This document shows, in pieces, positions 1 to 14,800 of a DNA stretch of 64,000 nucleotides (position 1 is its first letter; every line of letters begins with the position of its first letter). The DNA lies in the NCBI GenBank assembly GCA_009869945.1, contig WIXG01000223.1, forward strand, positions 62,001-126,000, given 5' to 3'. The translations under genes were made by a program, and so were the position numbers. This DNA is from Mesaphorura yosii. Lineage: Eukaryota > Arthropoda > Collembola > Poduromorpha > Tullbergiidae. A model generated the notes under the pieces. That model worked only from the letters and a program-made list of their open reading frames with translations, made no database searches and was not told the DNA's origin.

Positions 1-3000
1 GTTACAGTTTTTCCATCTATGGTCCAGGTGGCTTTTGGAGGTGGAGACCCAGAAATTGGTACGGCGAAGCTGATTTTTTGTCCTGCTCTTACTACCAAAT
101 CTTCCAGGAAAGATCTGTCCAGATGCGGTCCCATAAACCGAGGCTTGGCGACAATGGACTTCGATGCCTCGGAGGGGTCGCTTGGTCCCGCCTTGTTGAC
201 GGCCTGTTGACAATTGGCAAGCCGCCAAACTATTATCAACCTGCTTCCGGCTGGGTACAAGAAAAGTTCAGATTCTTACAATAATTCTGAATTGGTACTC
301 TTCGCCCTCTGTCAGGTTAGGAACTGTGGCTTTGGGTGTCTTCCCCGAGACTTCGCAGGCTTTAGTCCAATCTCCAAATTTGGGTTTCTTTTCAATAATG
401 TACTTCTCAATTGGAGTTCCTCCGTCCCTGTATCACGAAGGAGTCGTGCAAAGAAATTCTAAAGTCAAGAGGGAGGTCAAAGGTCTTAGCTCTGAGAGGT
501 AGTTACCGTTTGGGTGGCGCCCATTCCAGGTCCACATGGTCTTTGTCCCAGTCCACAATTTCTGGCACTCCGGGCTTGTCTGGCTTGGAGAATGGATCCT
601 TGGCGGTGACGGCAGAAGTACCAGTCAACGGCTGAGACTCGCCTTGTTTCTAAACAACCACAAAATCAAAGTTTATATTGTCTGACAAATTGTCCATGCC
701 ATATGAATTTTTGCTCACATTTCTTGCAACGACTCTGAACTTGTAGTCGTGTCCTTCGATCAGGTGGTCAACCTTCAGATTTGTGCCGAGTGTCTCGCCA
801 ACTGGAATCCATCTCATATTCTCCATGTCCATTTTCTCCACTGTGTAGCCAGTAATCTCGGATCCGCCGTCATCCTTCGGCGGTTTCCAAGACACTGTGC
901 ATCCGGACTTTGTGACATCGTTTGCGCTGAGAGGGCCTTCGGGTGGTGCAGGGATGTCCAGAACAGTGACAGTGACAGTAGCGCTGTCCGTTCCGTTTCT
1001 GTTCTTTGCAGTGAGGGTGTATGTACCGCTGTCTGACCTTTTAGCATTGACAATTTTGAGTTTCGTGTTGTAGTCTTCGTTAGTAAGTTTGATGTGCTCG
1101 GCCGGAAGCACTGAAATCCCGTTCAAGCTCCAGTCCTTCGATGGAGGTGGTTCTCCTGTCACAGGCACGTCAAACTCGAAATTTTGACCTGCACGGATCT
1201 TGATGTTGGACAGTGCATTTCTATCAATCTTTGGTGCTGCATTCTTCGGGCGAGCGAGGTGGGGCTTCGTTGGCTCTGAAGCCTCACCAGGACCAGCCTT
1301 GTTCACTGCTCGAACCCGGAATTCGTACGTGTTTCCCTCAATCAGTCCATCCACTTTCCCGGTCGTGACATCACCAGGAATCTCGGCAGCCTTCTCCCAA
1401 TTGTTGCTGAACTTGTCCTTCTTCTCAATGATGTAACCAGTAATTGGGGATCCGCCGTCACTTTCCGGTTTTGCCCACTTGAGTTCCACGAAATCAGAGT
1501 CGTAATCAGAGATCTCTGGATCTCCAGGCTTCCCGGGCTGATCGAATGGATTTTTGGCCTCAATTGCATGTGCGGTAGTGAGAGGATCCGAAACTCCTTG
1601 TCTCTGAAGGGGAAAAATAGAAATTAAGTAAATACTCCAGAATTCTGAACAAGTTCAGGCCAGCATACAGGCTATGTATGTCTAGAAGCATTCCTAGGGT
1701 AAGGAATAGGGCACAGGATATAATCCCAATGTCACCATCAGGGCCTATGTAATTCTCACTAAAAATGCTTGTACAAGGCCTCATTCATGCGAATGCATGA
1801 GTGCATTCGTCTCGAGTCAAAGGAACCAATGTCGCAGGCCTCCGCGCTGTCCTCAAAGCGATCATAGACTTCTTATGGAAGGAGATTGTACTTCCCAAAC
1901 GCTCCATGTGCCTTGAAAGTTCAAGCGAACCGTTCTCAGAAGTACAATATCCAGGCACATCAGCTCCTAGTACGACAATGCTAAGCCAGTGGAAGCGAAT
2001 CTATGCGTATTCTCCATCTCGTTTTGAAATTGGTCCGACCATCCTATTTAAGAGCAGTCTCATTGTGCTTGCATGCTCATGTTAATTATTACTTTCATTT
2101 TTGAAATGATTTTGTGTTTTAATAAAAAATGAATTTCTGTACCATTGCATTAAAAGTGTATTTTATTCTAAGAGATCGTGCGTGCCATGGGCTTTGAACC
2201 GAAGTGCCTTCTGTCAACTGGTTTTGAACTAAAAGTATGTAACCACGGAGTGAAACTTTCGTAACGTACCGTTTTCGCTTTCACCCTGAACTTGTACTTG
2301 TGCCCTGGCGTCAGGCCGTCCACTTCGAGATTCGTTACTGGTCCGTCAGTTTCTCCTGCTGGCACCCAGCGTCCAGTGGCTTCGTCCATTTTCTCGACAA
2401 TGTATCCATCGATTGGCGAACCTCCGTCATCTATAATTGAATTGACTGATTAGTCATTGTACCCTACTTAGCTCAACGATTGATTCACAGACTAACGTAC
2501 CTGACGGTGGATTCCAGTTAAGTTTGCATCCATTTGCATGGACGTCTGACACTTTCAAAGGCCCATTCGGTGTTCCAGGCCTGTCCAAAACAATTACTTC
2601 GACGTCAGCAATATCAGTACCGTTGATATTTGACGCAGTAATCGTGTATGTGCCCGACTCTGCTCTTTGTGCGTTACGAACACTGAGCTTGGTGTTGTAG
2701 TCCTCGTTCTGCACTTTGGTTCCATCACCCGATTTGACTTCTTTGCCCTTCAATGTCCACTTGATATCTGGTGGTGGCTCTCCAGTCACTTTGACATCAA
2801 AGGCGAAGTTTTGCCCTGCCTTGATCTTCACCTGAATTAAGTTTGTTCTGTCAATCTTGGGTGCGAGGTTTCTCGGTTTCGCGATGATTGGCCCAACAGA
2901 GTCCGATGGCTCTCCCGGACCTGCTTCGTTCTTCGCGATGACTCTGAACTCGTACTGCTGCCCTTCAGTCAAGTCTGGGACAGTGGCTGTTGTTGCGTCG

Positions 3001-6000
3001 CCAGGAACTTCGAGGGCATTTTCCCACCCGCCAAATTTGTCTTTCTTCTGCACAATGTAGGCTGTGATCGGTGACCCACCATCAGATTCTGGCTTAGTCC
3101 ACTTAAGGTCCACGTGATCTTTGTCCCAATCGGTCGCCTTGAGATCTCCAACCTTTCCAGGCTCGTCGAAAGGATTCTTGGCAACAATTGCCATATCTGT
3201 TGTCAGAGGCTCGGACTCGCCCTCCTTGTTAACAGCCTTGACCCTGAACTTGTACTCCTGACCAGGAACTAGTCCAGTAACGTCTAGATTGGGCTCGGTC
3301 GAACGACCACACGGCATCCAAACTCCCGATTCCGTGTCCATCTTCTCCACTTCGTAGTACTCGATTGGGGCACCACCATCGTCCTTAGGCCGCTTCCACT
3401 TCAACTTGCAGCCATGTTTATGAACATTCGACACATCCAGCGGACCTTCTGGCTTCCCTGGTTTGTCGGTCACGATGACGTTCACGGTGACGCTGTCTTT
3501 GCCGTTCACATTTGTAGCTGTGATTGTGTACTGTCCAGAGTCCGCGCGCGTTGCTGGTCGAACGACCAGTTTCGAATTGTAATCGATGTTGTCCACTGTC
3601 ACGTTTCTTGCTGATTTCAATGGGTTCCCGTCAACGGTCCACACGACAGTCGGCGGCGGTTCTCCAATTATGTCAACTGTAGAAAATAAAAGTCATGAAT
3701 AAACCTAAGAGAAGCAGTTCGACTGGCATTTGGGGACAAGGAAATTTCTCTCACCATCGAATTTAATGGGTGAGCCAGCCGAAATCGTGATATCTCTGAG
3801 GTTTTTTCTGTCAATCTTTGGAGCCAAATTTCTCGCTTTAGCGATAATTGGAACTGTTGGATCAGACGGCTCAGATTCTCCAGCTTTCTGTTAATTCAGA
3901 AAAATAATTCCGTAACAAATTTCCCAGTGGATTAATGCTTAGTATTTGACTTACGTTTAGGCAGATGACACGGAATTGGTACTGCTGTCCTTCTGTCAAG
4001 CCGCGAACAATACCCTTGCATTCTGGACCAACAATCTCAGCCGCCTTTTCCCAAAGCGGGCTGTACTTGTCTTTCTTCTCAATAATGTACCCTTCAATTG
4101 GAGCACCGCCATCGGAAGCTGGTGGCTCCCACTTCAACTCGGCGTGATTGGCAGACCAGTCGATGACATCGGGAGTTCCCGGCTTATCAGCCACGGAGAA
4201 CGGATCCTTGGCGATGATAGGAGCCAAAGTTTCCAATGGAGCGGACTCGCCTTCCTTGTTTACCTGAATTTTGTGAAATTGGGATCGAGTGAGATAATGA
4301 AATCAAATGTTGTAGGTCCGTAACCACTTACCGCTTTCACTCTGAATGTGTACGCATGACCTGGCACAAGGTCACCGACGTCCAAGTCGGTATCCTTCGT
4401 TTTCGCCACAGGAATCCAAATGCCAGTCTCAGGATCCAGCTTTTCTACGAGATAGTTCTCGATGGGAATTCCGCCATCGTCTTTGGGTTTCTTCCACTTG
4501 AGTTTGCATCCATCTTTCTTGATGTCGGAAACCTCAAGGGGCCCTTCTGGTTTGCCAGGCTTGGAAATTACGAGAACTTGGACATCAGCAACGTCTTCGC
4601 CCCACTGATTTGAGGCTGTGATTGTGTACGTGCCTGAGTCTCCTCGTTTCGGGTTGTCATTACAAAACTTCGTATTGTAAGGAACATTTTGTATCCGTCG
4701 GTCACTGGTTTCATCGATCGGCTTCCCATTAAGTGTCCATATGCAAGTCGGCGGGGGCTCGCCAGTAACCTTGGCGTCAAAGAAGAATGGTTCTCCTTCT
4801 CGTACTTGTATTTTGTTCAGATTCTTTCTGTCGATTTTGGGAGCCAACTTCCTGGGCTTTGCTGTGACTGGTTTAGATGCACCAGATGGCTCGCCTGGAC
4901 CGGCAGCATTTATCGCCTTCACGCGGAATTCATAAGTTTGTCCAGGTTCCAGACCATCGGCAGTTCCGGAGCATTCGTTTCCTTTCACTTCCGCTGCCTT
5001 GACCCATTTGCCTCCAGGTTCTTTCTTTTCGATTAAGTAGCCAGTAATTGGAGAGCCACCGTCGTTGACTGGCGGTTCCCATCTGAGGTCAACGTGGTCC
5101 TTGTCCCAGTCGGTCGGAATGGGAACTCCTGGAGCACCGGGCTGGTCGAATGGATCCTTTGCTATGATGGAGTGGTCCGTTTCTAGAGGCTCTGATTCGC
5201 CTTCAGAGTTGACCGCAGACACTCTGAACTTATACTCCTCTCCAGGCTGCAGGTTCTGCACAACCATCTTCGGATCCTTGCTCTTGCCGATGGGAATCCA
5301 TCGTCCACTGTCGGGGTCCAATTTCTCCACCAGATAATGATCCAATGGAACACCTCCGTCATCTGCAGTAAAGGCAAGATTAGCACAAGTGTTGACCGCC
5401 TGAGTGTCGGTGTATTCCTACCTTCTGGTGCTTTCCAGTTGAGCGTGCAACCCTCTTTGTGGATGTCAGACACCTCCAACGGTCCCTTGGGTTTTGTAGG
5501 CTTGTCAAGCACAGTGACTTGCACGGTCGCCTCGTCATTGCCGTTGGCGTTCTTCGCTTTAAGTGTGTACTTTCCTGAGTTCGCTCTCGTTGCTTTCGAA
5601 ATCTGAAGCTTAATTTTGTAGTCTTCAGCATCAATGGACATATTGCCTGCTGGTTTGAGCTCGTCGCTCCCGAACAACCAGGTTTTTGTCGGTGGAGGTT
5701 CGCCACTTACTTTCACGTCGAACTTAATTGCCTGACCCGCCTTTACTGTGAGGTTCTTCATGTTTGTGCGATCAATCTTTGGTGGAAGGCGCCGGGATTT
5801 CGCTGTGATTGTGTCCGACGGTTCTGAGGGCTTTGAAGTTCCTGCCTTGTTGACGGCAACTACTCTGAATTGGTATTTGAGTCCTTCAATGAGGTCAGGC
5901 ACACGCACTTCGCACTTGTCCCCAATAACTTCAACTCCCTTTTGCCATTTAGTGGACAGTTCGTCCTTCTTCTCAATGACGTAGGAAGTGATTGGAGATC

Positions 6001-9000
6001 CACCGTCAGACACCGGTGCGGTCCACTTTAAGTCGGCATAATTCTTATCCCAGTCGCTGACGGTGGGTTTCCCCGGCCGGTCGGGTTCGTCGTATGGGTT
6101 CTTGGCGGTGATTGAGCCTTCTGTTTCGAGAGGCTCGGATTCTCCTTCGGAGTTGACAGCCTTCACACGGAACATGTAGTCCTTCCCTTCGTTCAGACCA
6201 GTGACGTCCATATTTGGAGTCTTTGTGGTTCCTACAGGAACCCAGCGTCCAGTGGATGTGTCCATTCGCTCCACCACGTAGTGATCCACAGGCTCACCAC
6301 CATCGTCCTCTGCAATTAAGTATGGAAATTAGAATTAGGCTTTGTGCAGTTCAGACATAAGTAAAAGCTCATTTCCCTGTACTGCACTGCAGTTGCATTC
6401 GTCCTTCCAAGATGTAAAAGTAAGTAAAAGTTACACTTTCCTATTTTAATACCTGGTTTCTCCCATGCGAGCTTGCAGCCATCCGCTTTGACTTCAGAGA
6501 CTTTAAGCGGTCCCTTCGGTTTGCCCGGTTTGCTGAGTACTACCAATTCCAGCTCAACGGAGTCTTTGCCAGAGTCGTTTACAGCGGTGACTATGTAGAT
6601 CCCGCTGTCAGCCCTCTTGGCCTTAATAAGTACGAACTTAGTCTTGTAAGGTTCACTATCAGTTTTGAGCCGGTCATTCTTGATTGGTTCATTCTTCAGT
6701 GTCCACGTGACTTTTGGTGCCGGTTCACCTTTAACGTCCGCTTCAATGGTCAGCATTTCGCCACTACGGATAGTTTTCTTGGCCAAATTCTTTCGGTCGA
6801 TGTAAGGGGCCAAGAATCTGGGTTTGGCAATGACAGACTTGGAGGGATCGGACGGCTCTCCCGGCCCAGCTTTGTTCACGGCGACCACCCTGAACTGGTA
6901 CTCGTGACCTTCCTCAACTGCCATCACTTTCGCGTTGGTTTTGCCACCGGGCACTTGCGCCACTTCAACCCAGTTTCGGGTGTCCTTGTCGCGCATCTGC
7001 ACCACGTACTTCTCAATGGGGGCGCCGCCATCACTCGTTGGTGGTGTCCACTCCAGGTCAACGAAGTCCTTGTCCCAGTTGGTTGGAGTTGGGGTCCCGG
7101 GTTTACCGGGCTCGTCGAATGGATTCTTGGCAATGATTGACTTGTCGGCCTCCAATTCATCCGATGATCCTTCCTTGTTGACCGCGCGGACTCTGAACTT
7201 GTACTGCTTTCCTTCTTGAAGTCCAGTAACGTTGAACATTGGATTGTCCTCGCCCGCGTCGGCGCGTCCGCATGGAAGCCAAGTGCCCGTCAGCGGGTCT
7301 AGCTTCTCAACCTCGTAATAGTCGATGGGAGACCCACCATCGTCCTCCGGTTTCTTCCAGTCCAACTTGCAACCGTTCTTTGTCACATCTGTGACATTGA
7401 GCGGCCCCTTTGGCGTCCCAGGCTTTGACAAGACTGTGATATCCACTTCGGCTTCGTCAGAACCATTCTCATTTACGGCTTTAATGACATACTTTCCGGT
7501 CATCGCACGCTTGGCCCGCGCAACCGAGAATTTAGTGTTGTAGTCAATGTTGTCGATGCGAAGACTTTCGTTCGACGTCAGTTCCTTACCGGCAAGGTGC
7601 CACGTGACTGTTGGTGGTGGTTCACCCTTCACATCGACACTCAAGTTGATCAATTGACCGGCCTTCAAAATGATAGGCTCCGAAATATTTGTGCGGTCAA
7701 TTCTTGGCTTCAGATTCCTTGGTTTGGCGAGGTGAGGTTGGGTCGACTCCGACGGCTCGCCAGGCCCTGCTTTATTAACCGCCCGTACGCGGAACTGGTA
7801 CTTGTTTCCCTCTTCCAATTTGGTGACCGTTCCTTGGCACGTGTTGCCGGAGACCTCCGCACACTTCTGGAAGACGGTACCGTTCTTGTCAACCATTTCA
7901 ATAATGTATCCCGTGATTGGTGCTCCACCGTCTTTGAGTGGCTTCTCCCACTTGAGCTTCACGGATTTCTCGTCGTAGTCCACAATATCGGGGATGCCCG
8001 GGATGCCTGGTGGGTCGAACGGATCTTTCGCCAGCGTTGCCGTGTCAGTTTCCAGATTGTCGGACTCTCCCTCCTCGTTTGCAGCTCGGACTCTGAAGTT
8101 GTACTTGTGCCCAGGTTCGAGCCCGGTAACCGTCATCTCTTCAGTGCCGCCGTCTGTTCGGCCGCAAGGAATCCATTTTCCAGACTGGGTATCCATTTTC
8201 TCAACAATGTACGACTGGATGGGCAACCCACCGTCGTCCTTCGGTTTCTTCCATTTGAGCTTGCAGCCTTCCTTGTGCACATCAGTCACTTCCAATGGAC
8301 CGTCAGGCTTGCCGGGTTTGTCCAAAATATTAATTTCGACGTAAGCCTCGTCTTTTCCGCTTTCGTTTTCCGCAACCAGCAAGTATTTCCCAGTATCTTT
8401 CCGGCTTGTCTCCCTGAGCTTCAGTCTAGTGTTGTAATCTTCGTTCTCCACTTTTGCATTTGGAGAGCCCTCCAACGGCTTATCGGCGAAGAACCATTTC
8501 ATGGTTGGAGGCGGCTCGCCTTTCACATCAACCTCCAAGTTGACCAATTGACCTGCACGAACTGTGATTGGTTGCATTTTCTCGCGATTGATTATCGGTT
8601 TCAGGAACCGTGCCTTCGCAACATGTGGCTTTGTGGAGTCTGAGGGTTCGCCGGGTCCAGCCTTATTGACTGCTCTGACTCGGAACTGGTACGTTTGACC
8701 CTCTTGCAGGCCAGTCACGCGCGCTTTGCACTGAGGACCATCCGTCGTCAGCACTTCCTCCCACGTCGGCGAGAAACGGTCCTTCTTCTCGATTACGTAA
8801 CCAGTAATGGGCGCGCCGCCGTCGTCCTTGGGAGCCGCCCACTTCAAGTCGACCCGATCCACGTCCCAGTCCTCGAGTTGCGGCGTTCCAGGTGTTCCTG
8901 GAATGTCGAACGGATTCTTCGCCGTGGTTGGCTTGTCAGTTTCGAGTGGCTCAGATTCGCCTTCCTCGTTTACTGCCTTCACCCTGAACTGGTACTGGTG

Positions 9001-11814
9001 ACCTTCTTGAAGGCCTCCAACCTCACAAGAAAGGTCCTCGGGTCCAACTCTGCCTGCAGGGACCCATCTGCCTGTCGCCAAGTCCATCTTCTCCACCACG
9101 TACGCAGAGATGGGCTTGCCGCCATCGTCCTCCGGTCTCTCCCACTTCACCTTAGCGCTCTTCTTGGTCACGTCCTCGACTTTGAGCGGACCTTTTGGTT
9201 TTCCCGGGGCGGCAAGAATGACGATGTCCACCTCCGCCTCATCCTTTCCGTGCTCATTGGTGGCGACGATTTTATAAATGCCTGAGCAGGCTCTTTTAGA
9301 TTCCTTCATGCTAAGTTTTGTGTTATAATCCACGTTGGTGATTTCCACAGAAGCGTCGCTGACTTCCTTCTCCTTGAAGATCCAGACAACCTTCGGTGGC
9401 GGTTCACCTTTGACGTCAACATCCAAGAACACAGGTTTGCCAGACTTTACGACAATCTGCTTCAAGTTGGTTCTGTCGATTCGTGGTTTCAGATTCCTGT
9501 ATTTCGCAATGTGGGGCTTCGTGGGGTCCGAAGGGTCGGAGGGCCCTGCCTTGTTCACAGCGCGGACGCGGAATTGGTACTCGTTCCTCTCTTTCAGCTC
9601 AGTGACTTTGGCTTCGAGCGTGTCTCCGGGCACTTCGCAAGCCTTCTCCCAGTCAGGCTTGAACTTGTCTTTCTTTTCAATGATGTACTTTTCAATTGGA
9701 GCTCCGCCGTCGCTCTTTGGCTTTGCCCACTTCAAGTCAACACTTGTGTTGTCATAATCGGTGATTTCAGGCGTTCCTGGTTTGTCCGGCAGGTCGTACG
9801 GATTTTTGGCCACGATAGACAAGTCCGTGGTCAGAGGATCGGAGTCTCCTTCATCGTTTATTGCTTTAACACGGAACTTGTATTCGTTTCCTGGTGTGAG
9901 ACCGGTCACTTCAAATTCCAAAGGAGCTCTGGGTGGACATTTGCCTACTCGGACCCATCTGCCCGTCGCGGTGTCCATCTTCTCAACTTCGTACTCTTTG
10001 ATGGGCAGACCACCATCATCCTCGGGTTTCTCCCAGCTGAGTGTACAGCCGTGCTTGTGCACGTCGGTTACCTTCAAGGGACCTTTCGGAGTTCCAGGTT
10101 TACCGAGTACAATCAATTCAACGGTTTCGGTATCCACACCAGAAGAGTTCTCTGCCTTCAGAGTGTACTTCCCGCTGTCTGACCGCTTGGCATTCGCAAT
10201 TGAAAATTCGGTGTGATAGTCTCGCTTTACAACCGTGAGTCGCTCGGTGTTGGTCAGCTCGACGCCATCCCTCCAGCTCCAAGTAAGTTCTGGAGGTGGC
10301 TCACCAGCTACATCAACTGCCCACTTGTGACTTCGTCCTGCTTTGATGGTGATGCCCTTGAATGTGTTTCTATCAATATTGGGCTTAAGGAATCGGTGCT
10401 TGCAGAGGTGGGGATCGGTTGGCTCCGACGGAGCGGATTCACCGGCCTTGTTCACCGCCTTCACTCTGAACTGGTACGTCTGACCCTCCTTTAATCCCTC
10501 AACCACGCCCTTCGGCTCAGCGTCGTTCGTGACGAGGACCTTGACCCACTCCAGTCCTAGCTTGTCCTTCATTTCAACAATGTACTTCTCGATGGGACGT
10601 CCGCCATCATTCTCGGGCCTTTTCCATTCAAGGGTGACGTTCTTGTTCGTGTAGTCAACAATGTTTGGTTTGCCTGGACTTGACGGTTCGTCGTACGGGT
10701 TCTTGGCTACGATCGCGTCGTCAGTTTCAAGCGGTTCGGACTCGCCTTCCTTGTTCACGGCCTTGACACGGAATTTGTATCGTTTCTTGGGTGTGAGTCC
10801 ATCCACCTTGAAGGAGTCTTGATTCGGTCCCACCTCTCCTGCAGTCACCCAACGACCGGTATCCATATCCATTTTCTCGACGACGTAACCTGTGATGGGA
10901 CTGCCGCCCTCGTCTTCTGGCCGCTGCCACTTCAAAGTCATATGGGTTGCGCGAACTTCTTCAACCTTCAGCGGGCCCTTCGGTGCTGTTGGTTTGTCCA
11001 GCACAATAACCTCAGCCACCGACTCGCATGTTCCGCTTGAGTTTTTCAGGGTCAGTTTATATTTTCCTGAGTCTGCTCGCACTGCTCGTCGTACAGTGAT
11101 AATTGTATTCTTCTCGTATTTGTCAATTGTAACTCGATCGCCAGAAGCCTTGATCTCTTTGCCATCGTTTGTCCAAAGAACTTCAGGTTCTGGCTCGCCT
11201 CCGTACCGAATGTCGTACTTGATGATCTGTCCCTTCTTGATTACAATGTTGGTTAAGCCATCGCCAACAATAAATGGTTTAACTAAAGTGAAAGCATGGC
11301 AAGAAATAAATGAGCTGGGTTCTAGAAAAGCTTCTCATGTTTGTGAGCATTAGCGAAAGAGGTTTACCAAATCGTGCTTTTGCAATCACGGGTTTTGTTG
11401 CATCAGAAGGTTCACCAGGTCCGGCCTTGTTGACGGCTCTGATTCTGAACTCATACTGTTTCCCTTCAATCAGACCGTCGACAGTGGCTTTCGTCTTATC
11501 GGCGGGTATCGTTTTTGCAGTCGACCATTCCTTGCTGAATTTCTCCTTGAATTCAATGACGTAGCCTGTAATGGGAGCGCCGCCGTCATTTTCAGGCTTG
11601 TTCCACTGCAAGTCAACATGATCGGCGTCCCAGTCCAGAACTTCTACCCCAGATGGCTTTCCAGGTTCATCTGCAAATCAGAAATATGTACAGTCAAAAC
11701 CTGGACACCGTCATGTTTTTAAAGTTTTTTTTGAAAATCCTTACCCCAAGGATCTTTTGCCAGAATGGTTTTCGGGTAGTTCGCAGGTTCTCCAGGTCCC
11801 AATTTATTCACAGC
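1..11814 (-). repeat. FN3-FN3-Ig super-repeat array of projectin (12 modules in window)
   Basis: Exons: 11745-11814, 11368-11670, 6453-11282, 5422-6309, 4332-5362, 3955-4263, 3755-3887, 2501-3676, 2270-2430, 719-1603, 507-649, 280-427, 1-203 (continuing). Each module is FN3 (DVHKxGCKLxWKKPxDDGG, YxVEKMD), FN3 (DWDxDxVDLxW, Yx[16 protein letters not shown]) and Ig (PKIDRxN, GEPPPxxxW, DYNTKL, SGxYTITA). I count twelve Ig domains in the array, centred near 11.2, 10.4, 9.5, 8.6, 7.7, 6.8, 5.8, 4.85, 3.85, 2.85, 1.2 and 0.1 kb. Exon 6453-11282 is 4830 nt and holds about five modules without an intron. Insect projectin has 14 such modules, so about two plus the C-terminus are probably to the left. 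Confidence 0.95.
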
Positions 11815-14800
11815 CTGCATAAAACAAGTTATATGCACTAGTTCATGATAGAAAACTGCCTCATGCTAGGGCAAGTCACCTTAATTCTGAATTTGTATTC
11901 CTTCTTGTGAATCAAGTCTTCGCATTTGTATTTGAGTGTCCCTGCGGGAACTTCGGCAACAGAATGCCAGCCGCCCTTTACACTCAAGTCTTGACGCTCA
12001 AGCAGATAATGAATAAGTGGTGCACCGCCGTCGTCTGCCGGTGGTTTCCAGGTGACAACGCAGGAACTCTGGAAGATCTCACTGATTTCCAGGTTTTGCG
12101 GCGGAGTTGGAACATCTGTGAAATTGATCTTGACATCTCGGACGTCTTCGCCCTGTGCGTTGCTGACTTTGATCTGATAAGGCCCGCTCAATTCCCTCGC
12201 AGGCTTTTTGTACTTGAAATCAATACGGTCGTCGAGGACCACAACCTCAACGTCCTTCAAGGGAAGCACTTTGCCGTCCTTGATAAGCTTGCCCTCCACG
12301 GTCGATTGTCTCGTACCGGATACTGTACCATGAGAAATTTGGTTCATTGTGACTGACGGAATTCAAGAGCTTCAAATCAGCACAGTTGCATATATCATTT
12401 TGGATACATACCGACATAAGGGACGTGGAAGACCAATGGTTTTGTGATGGGTCCTTCAATGTTGTTGCTCTCCAGTTCAATCTTCGGCGGAGTTTCACCC
12501 TTGGCCACATTCAATTTACAAGACGAACTTAATCGCCCAGAATTGCACACAATTTCTCCAGTATCCCCAACGTCAACCTTATTGAAGATCAGTTGATGAC
12601 GTCCACCTCCAAGGTTCTTAATTTCGATTCTAAAAACAAATAAACAAGTTCATTCCCGACTTCCAAATCTACCCGTATTGTGTGATACGCATCATGTTTA
12701 CCTGTCAGAGGTTTTGATTGGCGCTCCATTGAACAACCATTCAGCAGGCGCAGTTTGGTCTTGCAGTTCAATTTCCAAGACCACGCGATCTCTTTCGATC
12801 GCGTTCGTGTCCTTGAGCTTCTTGTTGAAACGGTTTTGATCTGTGAGACAGGAATTTTAGACCATGTCGTGAAATTCAAGAATACTCAAAACACAGGCTG
12901 GATATTCTTACATTCAACAACGAGTTCGCCTTGTGTCTCATCGGCATTGGTCTTGCATGTGATCATGCCCTGGTCACCAACTTTAACGTCCTTGAAGATG
13001 AGCTTGCGCTTGCGACCTTCCTTGAGAAATTGAACGCGTTTGTCGGCTGTAATCGGTTCTCCGTCACGAAGCCAAGTGACTTCTCCATCCTCCTCATCCA
13101 GCTCACACTCCATGCACACATAATCTTTCTCCGTGGCATGAACGCTCATGAGCGCCTTTGTGAACTTGAATGGATACTCTGCATTCAAAATGATACATGA
13201 AAATCTTAGTTTTCAGTTCTTTAAGGTCAATTTGCCCTCTCACCCTTGAGCTTGACCGACGTTTTGGTTTGTGTGTCCTGCTTGTTAATTTTGCAACTGT
13301 ACTCGCCGCCATCTTTGGCCTTTGACTTTTTGATCACGAGTCTACAGTTCCCGGTCATGTCCTTGGTAATTTCGTATATGTCTCCATCCTCCAGCGCCTT
13401 GTCTCCCTTGAACCAAGTTACCTGGGCGCGTCCACTGTTAACCGTACACTCCAACTCTACTTCCCGGTTCAAGTACCCGCTAGTCACTTTGCTCAGTGGC
13501 TTCAAGAAGCTGTACACGGGGTCGGCCTCTGCGAATGTATTACACGAAACATGCTTTAAAACCAATATGAGAAGCGCACAGTATGACTGCGGCATATGTT
13601 ACCTTCAACCTGGAGGAAGGCTTCGCTTTTGATTGCATTGATTTCGATTGTGATTTTCCCAGAGTCGTCAGCCTTCGGATTGAAAATGATGAGCTCGTAC
13701 TTGTCATTCTCAACTTTCATTTTATACTTGGACCCAGCGAAGATTTCCTTCAAGAGATAATACGCTCTTAGCATTTTGATCATTTCGAGATTCAGAACTT
13801 TGCAGACGTGACTGGTGCTTACATCCTTACGGTAGTACCACTTTGCCTTGCAGTTTGCCTTCGAGAAGATTGCTTCAAAGGCAACCTTCTTGTCCTTGTT
13901 CTCTTTGCAGTACTGATCCACTAAAGGTTTCAGGAATGAGTCGGTTTTCTAGAAAAGCCCCATTGTTTAAGAACATTTAAAAATATCCTCATATAAAATG
14001 GCCACATTGCGATTACAAGCTCGTGTTTGCTTTGCCACAATGTTTTAGTTGTAATAAATGTGCCAACATTGAGTAACATGTGAAAGAGTGAAAGACAGAT
14101 TAAAGAAGAAGAATGAGAAGACAGTGCTTGGAAGAAGATGGAATGCGGCAGCGTGAAACGACAGAGAAAGAAGACATCAATAAACAAAAGAGAGACAGAA
14201 CCAGAAGTTCAAGTGCAAGAAAGGTGGCAGCGGCAGCGCAGTGCGATTAATTCGTGAGTTGCAGCGCAAAGTGTTAATGCTGTATCGGCTTATCATTTTG
14301 TCATGCGCAGCAGTAGAGCAGAAAGCTAGAAAAATCGAGTCAAAGATCAAGATGAGAAAGTGAAGGGAAGCCCGTGCGTGAAAATGTCAAATGACAGTGA
14401 CAGGAATAGAGAAGAAGACGAAAAGTGGTCGTGAAACTTCCAACCTCCTCTCTAGTAAATGGTTGAAGAGTCGGCCAATCGGGAATAAGTTCCGCCAATG
14501 AGGGTCTTCGGGAATTGGCTCGCTCTCCTGGCTACAAAAATTTATTCACATCTGTCAACTAAACTCTCAGCAGGCTCCGAGTTTGGAGCCGAGGCGCTAG
14601 CTAATGAAAACCGTATCGCAACAACTACAAGTACTTTCCAAGTATGCCTTCTAACAAGGCAAAATGTGCATGCGAATGTTTTCAAAAATCTGCGGTTTTT
14701 CTACTCGTCTGCTTGAATCCTAAGCCACTACGCTACTCAGATCATCTCACGTGTTTGTTCTCAGGCATGTCAACTTTCGCTATGGCAAAACTAAGGGTGG

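Noticed and set aside
1790-1809. 8-bp stem with 4-base loop in a projectin intron
   Set aside because: Noted in the intron entry; too short to call a mobile element or regulatory site.
7597-8643. Long plus-strand open frame (348 codons) and many similar ones across 1-11 kb
   Set aside because: They are antisense to projectin FN3/Ig exons, have no domain of their own, and follow from the codon bias of the real strand.
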